Source of the DNA: Nocardia transvalensis NBRC 15921
GTDB lineage: Bacteria; Actinomycetota; Actinomycetes; Mycobacteriales; Mycobacteriaceae
Reading direction: 5' to 3'
NCBI RefSeq assembly: GCF_000308875.1
Contig: NZ_BAGL01000070.1
Span: 1 to 64,000 of the forward strand
DNA: 64,000 bases
Positions 1 through 8,030 of this stretch are shown here, piece by piece. The notes under the pieces are model-generated. The model was not told where the DNA came from and did not search any database. It saw nothing but the letters and a program-made list of their open reading frames with translations. A program made the translations under genes and the position numbers. Each line of letters starts with the position of its first letter. Position 1 is the stretch's first letter.

Positions 1-1624
1 CGGACAGCAGGGCGCCGGGATCGGCGGGGGTGAACGGCACGTCGGTCATCACCGCGGCAGTGAGATTGCCCTCGGCCGCGGCGGACGGTTCGCGCACCAT
101 CAGCGGTACCGCCACCCGCAGCCGCTCGCGCAGCGGCCCGGACCAGTCCGGCCGCATCCGCCGCAACGCGCAGACCATGACGGTCAGCAGCACGTCGGTG
201 ACCCGCGCCTGCCGCGAATGCGCCACGGCCCGAACGGTTTCCAGGTCCAGACCCGCCACGGCGAAGTCGCGCCGCGTGGAGCCCTCGGGTATCCGCCCCG
301 CCGGCCGGGCATCGGTGGCGAGCTGAGCCAGCCCGGTCGCGATCCCGACCGCCGCCCGCCCCGGCCCGGGTCCCCGCCGTCCGTCGATGGCGAGGTCGAC
401 CGGCGGCCGCAGCAGATGCAGCGCCTGCACCACGGTCCCGACCCCGTCGGCCACCGTGTGATGCATCAGCAACACCACCCCGACCACCCCGGCCCCCGGA
501 TCCCGCACCACCACCAGCCGCCACAGCGGCCGATCCCGAGGCAGCGGCTCCCCCGCCAATTCCCCCACCAGCCGGGCGATCTCACCCGTCCACGGTCCCG
601 GTTCGTCGGGCTCCCCGGCATCCGGTAGTCCGCCGAGTTCGTTCTCCCTCGGCGCTAGGAGCCGCTCGGTGACGTGCCAGGCCCAGTCGATATCCGCGTC
701 GACCCAGCGGGCGCGCCGCCAGCCGCCGGGCAGATGCAGGCGCTGACGGAAACGGGGCAGGTGGGACAGTTCGCCGCGTACCAGATCGCGGACCTCGTCG
801 ATCGTGGGTCCGCCGGGCCCTGGCCGCAGGACGACCATGCCGCCGACCTGCTGGGGCAGTCCGGCGTCCTCGATGTGCAGGAAGAAGGCATCGGCCGGCG
901 GCACCACGGGCGGGCGGTCGTGCCAGCGGTCGACCAGCAGGATGCTCAGCGCCACGACTATCGCCGCGACGACCGCGTCGAGGACGAAATGGTTCGCGGT
1001 CGCGACGATGACGTACAGCGTCAGCAGGACGTGCAGCGCGCTGAGCAGCTGCACCAGCAGGCCGCTCGCGATGCGCGCCAGCACCACGCTCACCCACAGC
1101 GCCCAGCCCACGTGCAGCGACGGCACCGCGGCCAGCTGATTGCTCCCGTCCACCAGCGGCGTACCCCACGACCCCCAGGTCCCGCCCGAGACGACGGTGT
1201 CGGTGAATCCGAGATCCGGCAGCAGCCGCGGCGGGGTCACGGGATACACCGCGAAACACGCGATGGCGAGCGCATTCAGCAGCAGGAACGAGTCGCGCGC
1301 CCGCGGATAGTCCGCCGGCCTGCGGAAATACATCCAGAACAGCAAGGCGAACGCGGTCACGATATAGGTGAAGGCATATTCGTAGTTCGCGGCGGTGGCC
1401 AGCCAGTCGCGCCCGTCCAGCCACCGGTTCAGCGACAGCTCGACATCGATGTGCGACCACCGCTCGAGATCGAACAGCGAGCGCGCGTTGCGATCGGCCG
1501 CGGCCCGCCGCTCCGCGCTGTGCATGCTGTCCACCAGCAGATACAGCCCGAATACGCCCAGCCCGACCGCGATATCCCGCCACAGGACGGGCCGCCGCGA
1601 GGGATTACCCACGCCAACCGTCAT
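1..1624 (-). CDS. Bifunctional PAP2 phosphatase / WS-DGAT O-acyltransferase, 3' end off the window
   Basis: The frame starts at an ATG at 1624 and runs off the left edge, so 541 residues are visible and the C-terminus is missing. Residues ~15-240 form a multi-span PAP2/Aur1-like phosphatase domain. PSLHVGW (near residue 168) and ANHFVLD (near 212) carry the expected catalytic histidines. From about residue 245 a wax ester synthase/diacylglycerol acyltransferase domain begins, with its active-site HHTVADG near residue 386. By family knowledge the PAP2 part would remove phosphate from a lipid phosphate and the acyltransferase part would acylate an alcohol or diacylglycerol. Fusing them could channel phosphatidate to triacylglycerol at the membrane, which is inference. 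PAP2/O-acyltransferase fusions are known in mycolata. About 160 residues of the second domain should lie outside the window. Confidence 0.85.
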   Translation of the reverse strand, partial: MTVGVGNPSRRPVLWRDIAVGLGVFGLYLLVDSMHSAERRAAADRNARSLFDLERWSHIDVELSLNRWLDGRDWLATAANYEYAFTYIVTAFALLFWMYFRRPADYPRARDSFLLLNALAIACFAVYPVTPPRLLPDLGFTDTVVSGGTWGSWGTPLVDGSNQLAAVPSLHVGWALWVSVVLARIASGLLVQLLSALHVLLTLYVIVATANHFVLDAVVAAIVVALSILLVDRWHDRPPVVPPADAFFLHIEDAGLPQQVGGMVVLRPGPGGPTIDEVRDLVRGELSHLPRFRQRLHLPGGWRRARWVDADIDWAWHVTERLLAPRENELGGLPDAGEPDEPGPWTGEIARLVGELAGEPLPRDRPLWRLVVVRDPGAGVVGVVLLMHHTVADGVGTVVQALHLLRPPVDLAIDGRRGPGPGRAAVGIATGLAQLATDARPAGRIPEGSTRRDFAVAGLDLETVRAVAHSRQARVTDVLLTVMVCALRRMRPDWSGPLRERLRVAVPLMVREPSAAAEGNLTAAVMTDVPFTPADPGALLS

Positions 1625-1664
1625 AACACAAAGCCCCCCAGCCTTTTACGATCTTCGAGCGGCT

Positions 1665-2603
1665 TCAGCGCGCGTCGTCGTGGCTCATGGTGCCCGCGGG
1701 CACGCTGTCGTCCCGCGCCGAATCGGACCCGGCGTAGAACGCCTGGGCCAGCGGGGAGTGGGCCAGGCCGGAGATTCCCCAGGCCACCAGGGCCCCGGCG
1801 ACGGCGATACCGGCCAGGGCGCCGGGCGAGACGGGGATCTCGACGCGGAAGGCGAGGATGCCGACGAGGTAGCTCACAACCGGGTTGGTGACGCTCATGG
1901 CGGCGATCGCCCAGGGCAGCGGACCCGCGGCGAACGCGGCCTGCTCCAGCAGCAGGCCCGTGAGCGTGGACAGCGCCAGCAGATAGCCGGGCCAGTCCAC
2001 CGCGGTCGCCGGAACGCCGCGATGCAGCAGGTCCTGGGTGGTGAGCTTCATGAAGACCGCGCTCATCGCGAAACAGATCCCGGCGGCGACCGCGACCGTA
2101 TTCGCGGCGACGCGGATCGAGCAGCGGGTGCTCGCGGCGGCCAGCAGCGCCACCAGCCCGGCCGCCGACACCGTCGCCAGCAGCACCCGGTCGCGTTCCG
2201 GATCGCCCGACAGCGGCGCCGCGCCCTCCACACTGAACAGCACCGCCAGCCCCGCGCACACCAGCAGCGCGTAGAGCAGATCACGCGGATTCGGCCACCG
2301 CCTACGCCCCGCCGCCTCCAGCGGCACCGCGAACAGCAATTGCGTCGACATCAGCGGCTGCACCGCCGCGACGGACCCCACCTGCAACGCCGCGGCCTGG
2401 GTACCGAATCCGGCCAGATTCGTCAGCCACCCCCGCAGCCAGGTGCGGCTGCGCAGCAGGCGCCGCATGAGCATCGACAGTCCGGGCACCCGCGCCGCCC
2501 GCGGTTGCTCGGCCACCACGTCCCGGGCCGCCCGCTGTTGCAGGAACCCCGCCGCAGCGAAGAGAAATGCGGCCAGCACGCCCAATGCGACTACCAGAAC
2601 CAT
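1665..2603 (-). CDS. DMT/EamA-family membrane transporter
   Basis: This 312-residue protein is almost entirely hydrophobic. About ten alternating membrane helices occur in two similar halves, as in the drug/metabolite transporter superfamily. The N-terminus (VLVVALGVLAAFLFAAAGF) is a membrane helix rather than a cleavable signal. The last ~25 residues are hydrophilic and probably cytoplasmic. The substrate cannot be read from the sequence. The start is ATG, with a G-rich stretch (GGGGGT) a few bases upstream. Its stop lies 40 bp before the start of the PAP2/acyltransferase gene on the same strand, so the two may be co-transcribed. I see no transport-specific motif that would narrow the family. 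Confidence 0.8.
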   Translation of the reverse strand: MVLVVALGVLAAFLFAAAGFLQQRAARDVVAEQPRAARVPGLSMLMRRLLRSRTWLRGWLTNLAGFGTQAAALQVGSVAAVQPLMSTQLLFAVPLEAAGRRRWPNPRDLLYALLVCAGLAVLFSVEGAAPLSGDPERDRVLLATVSAAGLVALLAAASTRCSIRVAANTVAVAAGICFAMSAVFMKLTTQDLLHRGVPATAVDWPGYLLALSTLTGLLLEQAAFAAGPLPWAIAAMSVTNPVVSYLVGILAFRVEIPVSPGALAGIAVAGALVAWGISGLAHSPLAQAFYAGSDSARDDSVPAGTMSHDDAR

Positions 2604-2657
2604 GCCGGACCCCCAACTGGTGATCTCTCCTCGACTTTACGCCCGCGCCCGGTTCCG

Positions 2658-3629
2658 TCAGAGGTCGTGAGTGTCGAGCCAGGTGCGGGCGAGGTCGGGG
2701 GCGTGCTCGTCGCGCAGGCGGCGGACCAGGGTCGTGAGTTCGTCGGTGGTCAGCTCGCCCGCGACGTAGTTGAGCTTCTTGATCTGGCGCGCGGAGAGGG
2801 CGCCCTTGCGGAACAGCGGGATGACGCTCTGAGCGCGGAAGGCGTACTTCGGGTCGGCGATCGGGACCAGGTCACCGACGCCGCCGGGCAGCAGCGCCGC
2901 CGGGGCGGTCAGCACACCGGCCTGAACATGACCGTCCTGCAACGCCTTTCGCAGTTCCGTATCGCTCGGATACACCGTGTAGTGCGCGATATCGCAGCCG
3001 TAGACCGACCGCAGCGGCTCGATCACATCGCGACGCGGATCGGGCGCGGGCCGCAACGGATCCAGCTCACTGCCGGTCGCGACTCCCACCGTCAACTCAC
3101 CACACCGTCCCCCCAACTCCGCCAACGAATCCGGAAATTCGCGGGCGTGCGCCGGGGCGAAGACGAACGACGCCCGCAGATCCGTGCCGTCGGCGATATC
3201 GGACACCGAAAACCCCTCGGGCAACGCCCGGCTGACCGCGTCGGCCACATCGGGCACGGGCTTGTCGGAGGGCTTGTCCGCCGTACCGCCCGGCGTCGTC
3301 GTGGTGGCCGCGGCGGCGAGCTTGTCGGGCAGCCGGGCCGGGGACGCCGCGTCCAGGGCGTCCAGCAGGTCGCCGCTCTGGTCGCCGACCAGCGCGACGG
3401 TGCCGGCGTCGAGGGCGGCCAGATAGTCGCCGCGCTGGCCGAGGCCGGTCCGGGTGACCGTGCGCGCGCCCGTGCGGGCCAGCGCGCCGGCGTAGATCTC
3501 GGCGATCAATTCGGACTGAGCGGAATTTCCGGCGCCGACGGTGATCGCCGTCCCGGAATCGCCGTCCGAACAGGAAACGACCAGCGTAGCGGCCATGATC
3601 GCGACCACCGCGCGAGCTGTCACCCGCAT
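2658..3629 (-). CDS. Glycine-betaine-type ABC transporter substrate-binding lipoprotein (divergent copy)
   Basis: This is a 323-residue OpuAC-like binding protein. A short lipoprotein signal ends in LVVSC, and the mature part opens with ITVGAGNSAQSELIAEIYAG, which aligns with ITVGSANFPESETVANIYSE of the plus-strand binding protein at 3793. The C-terminal thirds also match (KYAFRAQSVIPLF versus KHNFAAQNMVPVF). The chosen ATG at 3629 has GGAG 12 nt upstream; an ATG at 3647 would add six residues. It faces away from the transporter operon and has no permease of its own. It probably supplies a second substrate specificity to the shared permeases, or acts as a scavenger; this is inference. The sequence is clearly more diverged than its neighbour's. 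Confidence 0.82.
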   Translation of the reverse strand: MRVTARAVVAIMAATLVVSCSDGDSGTAITVGAGNSAQSELIAEIYAGALARTGARTVTRTGLGQRGDYLAALDAGTVALVGDQSGDLLDALDAASPARLPDKLAAAATTTTPGGTADKPSDKPVPDVADAVSRALPEGFSVSDIADGTDLRASFVFAPAHAREFPDSLAELGGRCGELTVGVATGSELDPLRPAPDPRRDVIEPLRSVYGCDIAHYTVYPSDTELRKALQDGHVQAGVLTAPAALLPGGVGDLVPIADPKYAFRAQSVIPLFRKGALSARQIKKLNYVAGELTTDELTTLVRRLRDEHAPDLARTWLDTHDL

Positions 3630-3700
3630 CGATGCGGCCAACTCCATCCGGCGACACCCACTCCCGATACATAGTATGAACGACACCCGGCTGACAGTAT

Positions 3701-3724
3701 GGACAGCCGAGAAGGTGGCTGTCC
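3701..3724. promoter_or_regulatory. 8-bp perfect inverted repeat between the two divergent binding-protein genes
   Basis: GGACAGCC (3701-3708) and GGCTGTCC (3717-3724) form a perfect palindrome with an 8-nt centre. It lies in the 163-bp spacer between divergent start codons and is preceded by a related half site (GGCTG at 3689-3693). Its place and symmetry suggest a regulator site or a leader hairpin for the osmolyte transporter operon. No regulator gene is adjacent. Confidence 0.4.
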
Positions 3725-3792
3725 CGCGACGAATCGTAGTCGGAGCGTGCGCCGTCCCCCTCGGAGCGTCCGGGCCATCGGAAGGACCTGCA

Positions 3793-4752
3793 GTGAAAGC
3801 CACCCCCATCAGTTCCACGCGCCTATTAGCCACCGCCGTCGCCCTGGCCGCCGCCATGGCGCTCTCGGCATGCGGCGGCACCAGCGATCCGCTGTCCAGC
3901 GGCTCCGGAGGCTGCGACGGCGACACCAACAAGATCACCGTCGGCTCCGCCAACTTCCCCGAATCCGAGACGGTCGCGAACATCTACTCGGAAGCGTTGC
4001 GCGCCAACGGATTCGGCATCGACACCAAATTCAACATCGGCAGCCGCGAGGCCTACATCCCGGCCCTGCGCGACTGCTCGATCGGCCTGATCCCCGACTA
4101 CACCGGCAATCTGCTGCAGTACCTGGACAAGTCGGCCACGGCCACCGCCGCCGACCAGGTGAACCAGGCCCTGACCGCCGCGCTGGGCGACCAGCTCGCG
4201 ATCGGCACGCCCGCCCCCGGCGAGGATTCCGATGCCGTGGTCGTCACCCGGGCCACCGCCGACAAGTGGAATCTGAAGTCGATCGCCGACCTCGCCCCGC
4301 ATTCGGCCGAGGTGAGTTTCGGCGCACCCGCCGAGTTCTCCGAGCGCCCGGGCGGCATCCCGGGCCTGAAGTCCGTCTACGGACTCGATATCGCCAAGGA
4401 CAAATTCGTCCCGATCGGCGACGGCGGCGGCCCGGCGACCGTGCGCGCACTGACCTCGGGGCAGGTCACCGCCGCCGACATCTTCACCACCTCGCCCGCC
4501 ATCAAGGAGAACGACCTGGTGGTCCTCGCGGATCCGAAGCACAACTTCGCCGCCCAGAACATGGTGCCGGTGTTCAACGCGAAGAAGAAGTCCGACAAGG
4601 CCCAGAAGGTCCTGGACGCGGTCTCGGCGAAACTGACCACCGCCGAACTGGTCTCGCTCAATCAGGCGGTGTCCGGCAACGCCAAGACCGAGCCCGCCGC
4701 GGCGGCCAAGACGTGGGTGACGGCCCAGGGGCTCGACAAGCCGGTCGGATAG
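3793..4752 (+). CDS. Glycine betaine/choline-type ABC transporter substrate-binding lipoprotein
   Basis: This 319-residue secreted lipoprotein should capture a quaternary-ammonium osmolyte and deliver it to the permeases encoded downstream. The start is GTG at 3793 with GAAGGA six bases upstream. The signal peptide ends in the lipobox LSAC (residues ~24-27). The mature protein has the two-lobe OpuAC pattern (DTNKITVGSANFPESE, YTGNLLQYL, LADPKHNFAAQNMVPVF). It is the first gene of a four-gene operon; the next start is 10 bp beyond the stop, and its Shine-Dalgarno overlaps that stop. Family knowledge gives ProX/OpuC function. The exact ligand (betaine, choline, carnitine, proline betaine) is not decided here. 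Confidence 0.88.
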   Translation: MKATPISSTRLLATAVALAAAMALSACGGTSDPLSSGSGGCDGDTNKITVGSANFPESETVANIYSEALRANGFGIDTKFNIGSREAYIPALRDCSIGLIPDYTGNLLQYLDKSATATAADQVNQALTAALGDQLAIGTPAPGEDSDAVVVTRATADKWNLKSIADLAPHSAEVSFGAPAEFSERPGGIPGLKSVYGLDIAKDKFVPIGDGGGPATVRALTSGQVTAADIFTTSPAIKENDLVVLADPKHNFAAQNMVPVFNAKKKSDKAQKVLDAVSAKLTTAELVSLNQAVSGNAKTEPAAAAKTWVTAQGLDKPVG

Positions 4753-4762
4753 GAGCGCTCCC

Positions 4763-5914
4763 GTGGCGGATATCGAGTTCAGCAACGTCACCAAGACCTA
4801 TCCGGACGGCACCACGGCCGTCACCGACCTGGACCTGCGCATCGACTCCGGTTCCTTCACCGTCTTCGTCGGCCCGTCCGGCTGCGGGAAGACCACCTCG
4901 ATGCGCATGATCAACCGGATGATCGCGCCCACCGCGGGCACGATCACCGTTGCGGGCGAGGACATTTCGGCCGTCGATCCGGTGAAGCTGCGACTCGGTA
5001 TCGGCTACGTGATCCAGAGCGGCGGGCTGCTGCCTCACCGCACGGTGCTCGACAATGTCGCCACCGTCCCGGTGCTGCGCGGCCGCACCCGCCGCGCCGC
5101 GCGCCGGGACGCGCTCGACGTCCTCGACCGGGTGGGCCTCGACCGCGGGCTCGCGGGGCGGTATCCGGCACAGCTGTCCGGCGGCCAGCAGCAACGCGTC
5201 GGCGTGGCGCGCGCCCTGGCCGCCGATCCGCCGATCCTGTTGATGGACGAGCCGTTCAGCGCCGTCGACCCGGTGGTGCGCGAGGAACTCCAGGCCGAGA
5301 TGCAGCGATTACAGGCGGAACTACACAAGACGATCGTCTTCGTCACCCACGACATCGACGAGGCAGTCAAACTCGGCGACCGGATCGCCGTCTTCGCGCG
5401 CGGCGGCGTACTGCAACAGTACGATTCGCCGCAGCGCATCCTGTCCGAGCCGGCCACGGATTTCGTTGCCGACTTCGCCGGGCGCGACCGCGGGTACCGG
5501 GGCCTGTCCTTCCGCAGCGCGAAAGACGTTGTGCTGCACGATCTCCGCACCGCGACCGCCGACGAGGTCGCCGGACTGCGTCTCGCGTCCGGCGACTGGG
5601 TCCTGGTCGTCGACGACCGGCGGCGCCCGCTCGGCTGGGTGGACGTCACCGGCGTCGAGGCCGTGCGAGCCGGACACGCGTTGTCCGGCAGCATGTCCGC
5701 GGGCGGTTCGCTGTTCGTTCCCGGCGGCGACCTGCGCCAGGCCCTGGACGCCGCGATCTCCTCACCGTCGGGAACCGGTGTGGCCGTGGACGATTCGGGT
5801 GCGGCGGTCGGCGGCGTCATCGCCGAGGAGATCATCGAACTGCTGGCCCGCCAACGCGCGGGCGAGGACGCCGCACGCAACCGGCACTTCTTCGAGACCG
5901 AGGAAACCCGGTGA
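4763..5914 (+). CDS. Glycine-betaine-type ABC transporter ATP-binding protein
   Basis: This 383-residue ATPase powers the importer. Walker A is GPSGCGKTT (residues 37-45), the signature LSGGQQQRVGVARA starts near residue 138, and Walker B ILLMDEPFSAVDP is near 159-171. A switch histidine follows in VFVTHD. After the nucleotide-binding domain, residues ~240-365 form two weak CBS-like repeats, as in ProV/OpuCA, which in that family sense ionic strength or nucleotides. The start is GTG at 4763 with AGGAG overlapping the previous stop codon. The stop overlaps the next start by four bases, so translation should be coupled to the first permease. Confidence 0.9.
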   Translation: MADIEFSNVTKTYPDGTTAVTDLDLRIDSGSFTVFVGPSGCGKTTSMRMINRMIAPTAGTITVAGEDISAVDPVKLRLGIGYVIQSGGLLPHRTVLDNVATVPVLRGRTRRAARRDALDVLDRVGLDRGLAGRYPAQLSGGQQQRVGVARALAADPPILLMDEPFSAVDPVVREELQAEMQRLQAELHKTIVFVTHDIDEAVKLGDRIAVFARGGVLQQYDSPQRILSEPATDFVADFAGRDRGYRGLSFRSAKDVVLHDLRTATADEVAGLRLASGDWVLVVDDRRRPLGWVDVTGVEAVRAGHALSGSMSAGGSLFVPGGDLRQALDAAISSPSGTGVAVDDSGAAVGGVIAEEIIELLARQRAGEDAARNRHFFETEETR

Positions 5915-6606
5915 GGTACCTCGTCGACAACTTCGCCGACATCGCCGGATTCGCGCGCACGCACCTGTATCTCGCGCTGGTCCCGCTGCTGATCGGTCTG
6001 GTGATCGCCATTCCGGTCGGCACCCTGGTCCGCCGCGTCCCGTGGTTGCGCCGCGTCAGCGTGACCGTGGCCAGCCTCGCCTACACCATCCCGTCGCTGG
6101 CGCTGTTCGTGATCATCCCGCCGCTGGCCGGTATCCCCGCCATCGATCCGCTGAACGTCGTCATCGCGCTGAGCATCTACTCGGTGGCGCTGCTGGTGAT
6201 CGCCGTTCCGGCGGCGCTGGATTCGGTCCCGGCGGCCGTGCTCGACTCGGCCGACGCGATCGGCTACGCCCGGCTGCGGCGCGCCCTGACGGTCGAATTC
6301 CCCTTGGCGCTCCCGGTTTTCGTCGCCAACCTCCGGGTGGTCGCGGTCACCAACATCTCGATGGTGACGGTCGGCGCGCTGATCGGCGTGGGCGGCCTGG
6401 GCAAGCTGTTCACCCAGGGCTACCAGCGCGACTACCCGGACGAGATCGTCGCCGGGATCATCGTGGTCCTCGTGCTGGCACTACTGGTGGACCGGGTGCT
6501 GTATCTGCTCGGCCGGTGGTGCACGCCGTGGCTGCGCACCGATCGGCCGACCCTCGCGCGGCGCCTGCGCCTCGCCACCGATCCGGCGCGGGGTGCGAGC
6601 GCATGA
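5911..6606 (+). CDS. Glycine-betaine-type ABC transporter permease (first)
   Basis: This 231-residue integral membrane protein of the BPD_transp_1 superfamily has about six helices. The EAA-loop region lies around DSVPAAVLDSADAIGYAR and is followed by the typical GVGGLGKLFTQGY. It begins at a GTG that overlaps the ATPase stop (GTGA) and ends at an ATGA overlap with the second permease. All three genes are therefore translationally coupled and likely made in equal amounts. By family it forms one half of the heterodimeric membrane channel of an OpuC-like importer. Confidence 0.88.
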   Translation: MRYLVDNFADIAGFARTHLYLALVPLLIGLVIAIPVGTLVRRVPWLRRVSVTVASLAYTIPSLALFVIIPPLAGIPAIDPLNVVIALSIYSVALLVIAVPAALDSVPAAVLDSADAIGYARLRRALTVEFPLALPVFVANLRVVAVTNISMVTVGALIGVGGLGKLFTQGYQRDYPDEIVAGIIVVLVLALLVDRVLYLLGRWCTPWLRTDRPTLARRLRLATDPARGASA

Positions 6607-7286
6607 ACCTCTTCCTGGACGCGTGGCGCTATCTCACCGACGGAGCGAACTGGGGCGGTCCCGCCGGCATCGATCACCGGCTGCTGGAACATCTCTGGTA
6701 CAGCTTCCTCACCGTCGCGCTGTCGGCGGTGATCGCGGTCCCGATCGGCCTGCTGATCGGCCACACCCGCCGCGGTTCCGCCCTCGTGGTCGGCTTCGCC
6801 AACGCGATGCGCGCGCTGCCCACGCTGGGCCTGCTCACCTTCGTCGTCTTGCTGCTGGGCCTGGGCCTGCTGCCGCCGCTGCTGGCGCTGATCACCGTCG
6901 GCATACCCCCGTTGCTGGCCGGCGCCTACGCGGGCATCGCCAATGTCGACCCCGATGTGGTCGACGCGTCGCGCGCGATGGGCATGACCGAGAGCCAGGT
7001 CCTGCTGCGCGTCGAGGTGCCGAACGCGCTGCCGGTGCTGCTGACCGGTCTCCGCTCGGCCACGTTGCAGGTCGTCGCGACGGCCACCATCGCCGCCTAT
7101 GTCAATCTCGGCGGCCTGGGCCGCTACATCTTCGACGGCATCAGCCTCTACAAGTACGACCGCGTCCTGGTGGGCGCCCTGCTGGTCGCGGTGCTGGCGC
7201 TGGTCCTGGATGCCGTCCTGGCATTCGTGGTGTGGGCCAGCGTGCCCGGCACCGGCCGCCTGCGCCGCCCGGTTCCCGTGGATTAG
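6603..7286 (+). CDS. Glycine-betaine-type ABC transporter permease (second)
   Basis: This 227-residue permease is the last gene of the importer operon. It has the same six-helix BPD_transp_1 layout as its partner, with the EAA-like loop in NVDPDVVDASRAMGMTESQ followed by YVNLGGLGRYIFDG. The ATG at 6603 overlaps the previous stop. Only about 70 bp separate its stop from the response-regulator gene on the same strand, and I see no strong terminator there. The two-component genes may be read from the importer promoter as well. Confidence 0.88.
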   Translation: MNLFLDAWRYLTDGANWGGPAGIDHRLLEHLWYSFLTVALSAVIAVPIGLLIGHTRRGSALVVGFANAMRALPTLGLLTFVVLLLGLGLLPPLLALITVGIPPLLAGAYAGIANVDPDVVDASRAMGMTESQVLLRVEVPNALPVLLTGLRSATLQVVATATIAAYVNLGGLGRYIFDGISLYKYDRVLVGALLVAVLALVLDAVLAFVVWASVPGTGRLRRPVPVD

Positions 7287-7355
7287 CGCCGCGGCTCTCG
7301 AGCGGTTCACAGCCGTTACCCAGGCACTCCTCACGCGGTGCCGGAGAATGACGAT

Positions 7356-8030
7356 GTGCAGCCTGGACGCGTACTGGTCGTCGAAGACTCCGAGGCCATC
7401 CGGACGGCGGTCGCGGCCGCCGTCACCGCGGCCGGTCACGAGGCGCTGACCCGACCGCACGGCGAGCGGCTGGAGCACGATCTGGACCGGTTCCGGCCGG
7501 ACGTGATCGTGCTGGACGTCATGCTGCCCGGCCGCGACGGCTTCGCGCTGCTGGATATCGCGCAGTCCCGGTGCGGCGCGGGCGTTCTCATGCTCACGGC
7601 GCGCGATCAGGTCGAGGACCGGATCCGCGGCCTGCGCGCGGGCTGCGACGACTACGTGGTGAAACCCTTCGACCTGACCGAACTCGTCGCGCGTATCGAG
7701 GCGCTGCTGCGCCGCCTCGGACGGCTGCGCACCCGGATCGCCGTCGCCGACCTGACCGTCGACATCGATGCCGGAATCGTGCTGCGCGGCAACGAATCCG
7801 TCGCGCTCACGGCCACCGAGTTCAAACTGCTCGCCTATCTCGCCGCGCACCGCGACCAGGTCGTCACCAAGACCCAGATCCTCACGGCCGTCTGGGGTTA
7901 CGACAACTACGACCCGAATCTGGTCGAGGTCTACGTCAGCAACGTCCGCCGGAAACTGGAGGAGTACGGACCGCGGGTGCTGCACACCGTGCGCGGTATG
8001 GGGTACACGATGCGGGCCGGCGACCGGTGA
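7356..8030 (+). CDS. OmpR-family DNA-binding response regulator
   Basis: This 224-residue two-domain regulator has a receiver domain (VLVVEDSE, then the phospho-acceptor aspartate in VIVLDVMLPGRDG, and VKPFD with the conserved lysine). A winged-helix output domain follows (LTATEFKLLAYLAAH ... VYVSNVRRKL ... VRGMGYTMR). I place the start at the GTG at 7356, which has GGAG nine bases upstream. An upstream in-frame GTG at 7338 lacks a ribosome site. The stop overlaps the kinase start. It presumably controls genes in response to the signal sensed by the downstream kinase, possibly the osmolyte importer before it or the hemophore-like gene after it. Neither target is shown by the sequence. Confidence 0.88.
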   Translation: MQPGRVLVVEDSEAIRTAVAAAVTAAGHEALTRPHGERLEHDLDRFRPDVIVLDVMLPGRDGFALLDIAQSRCGAGVLMLTARDQVEDRIRGLRAGCDDYVVKPFDLTELVARIEALLRRLGRLRTRIAVADLTVDIDAGIVLRGNESVALTATEFKLLAYLAAHRDQVVTKTQILTAVWGYDNYDPNLVEVYVSNVRRKLEEYGPRVLHTVRGMGYTMRAGDR

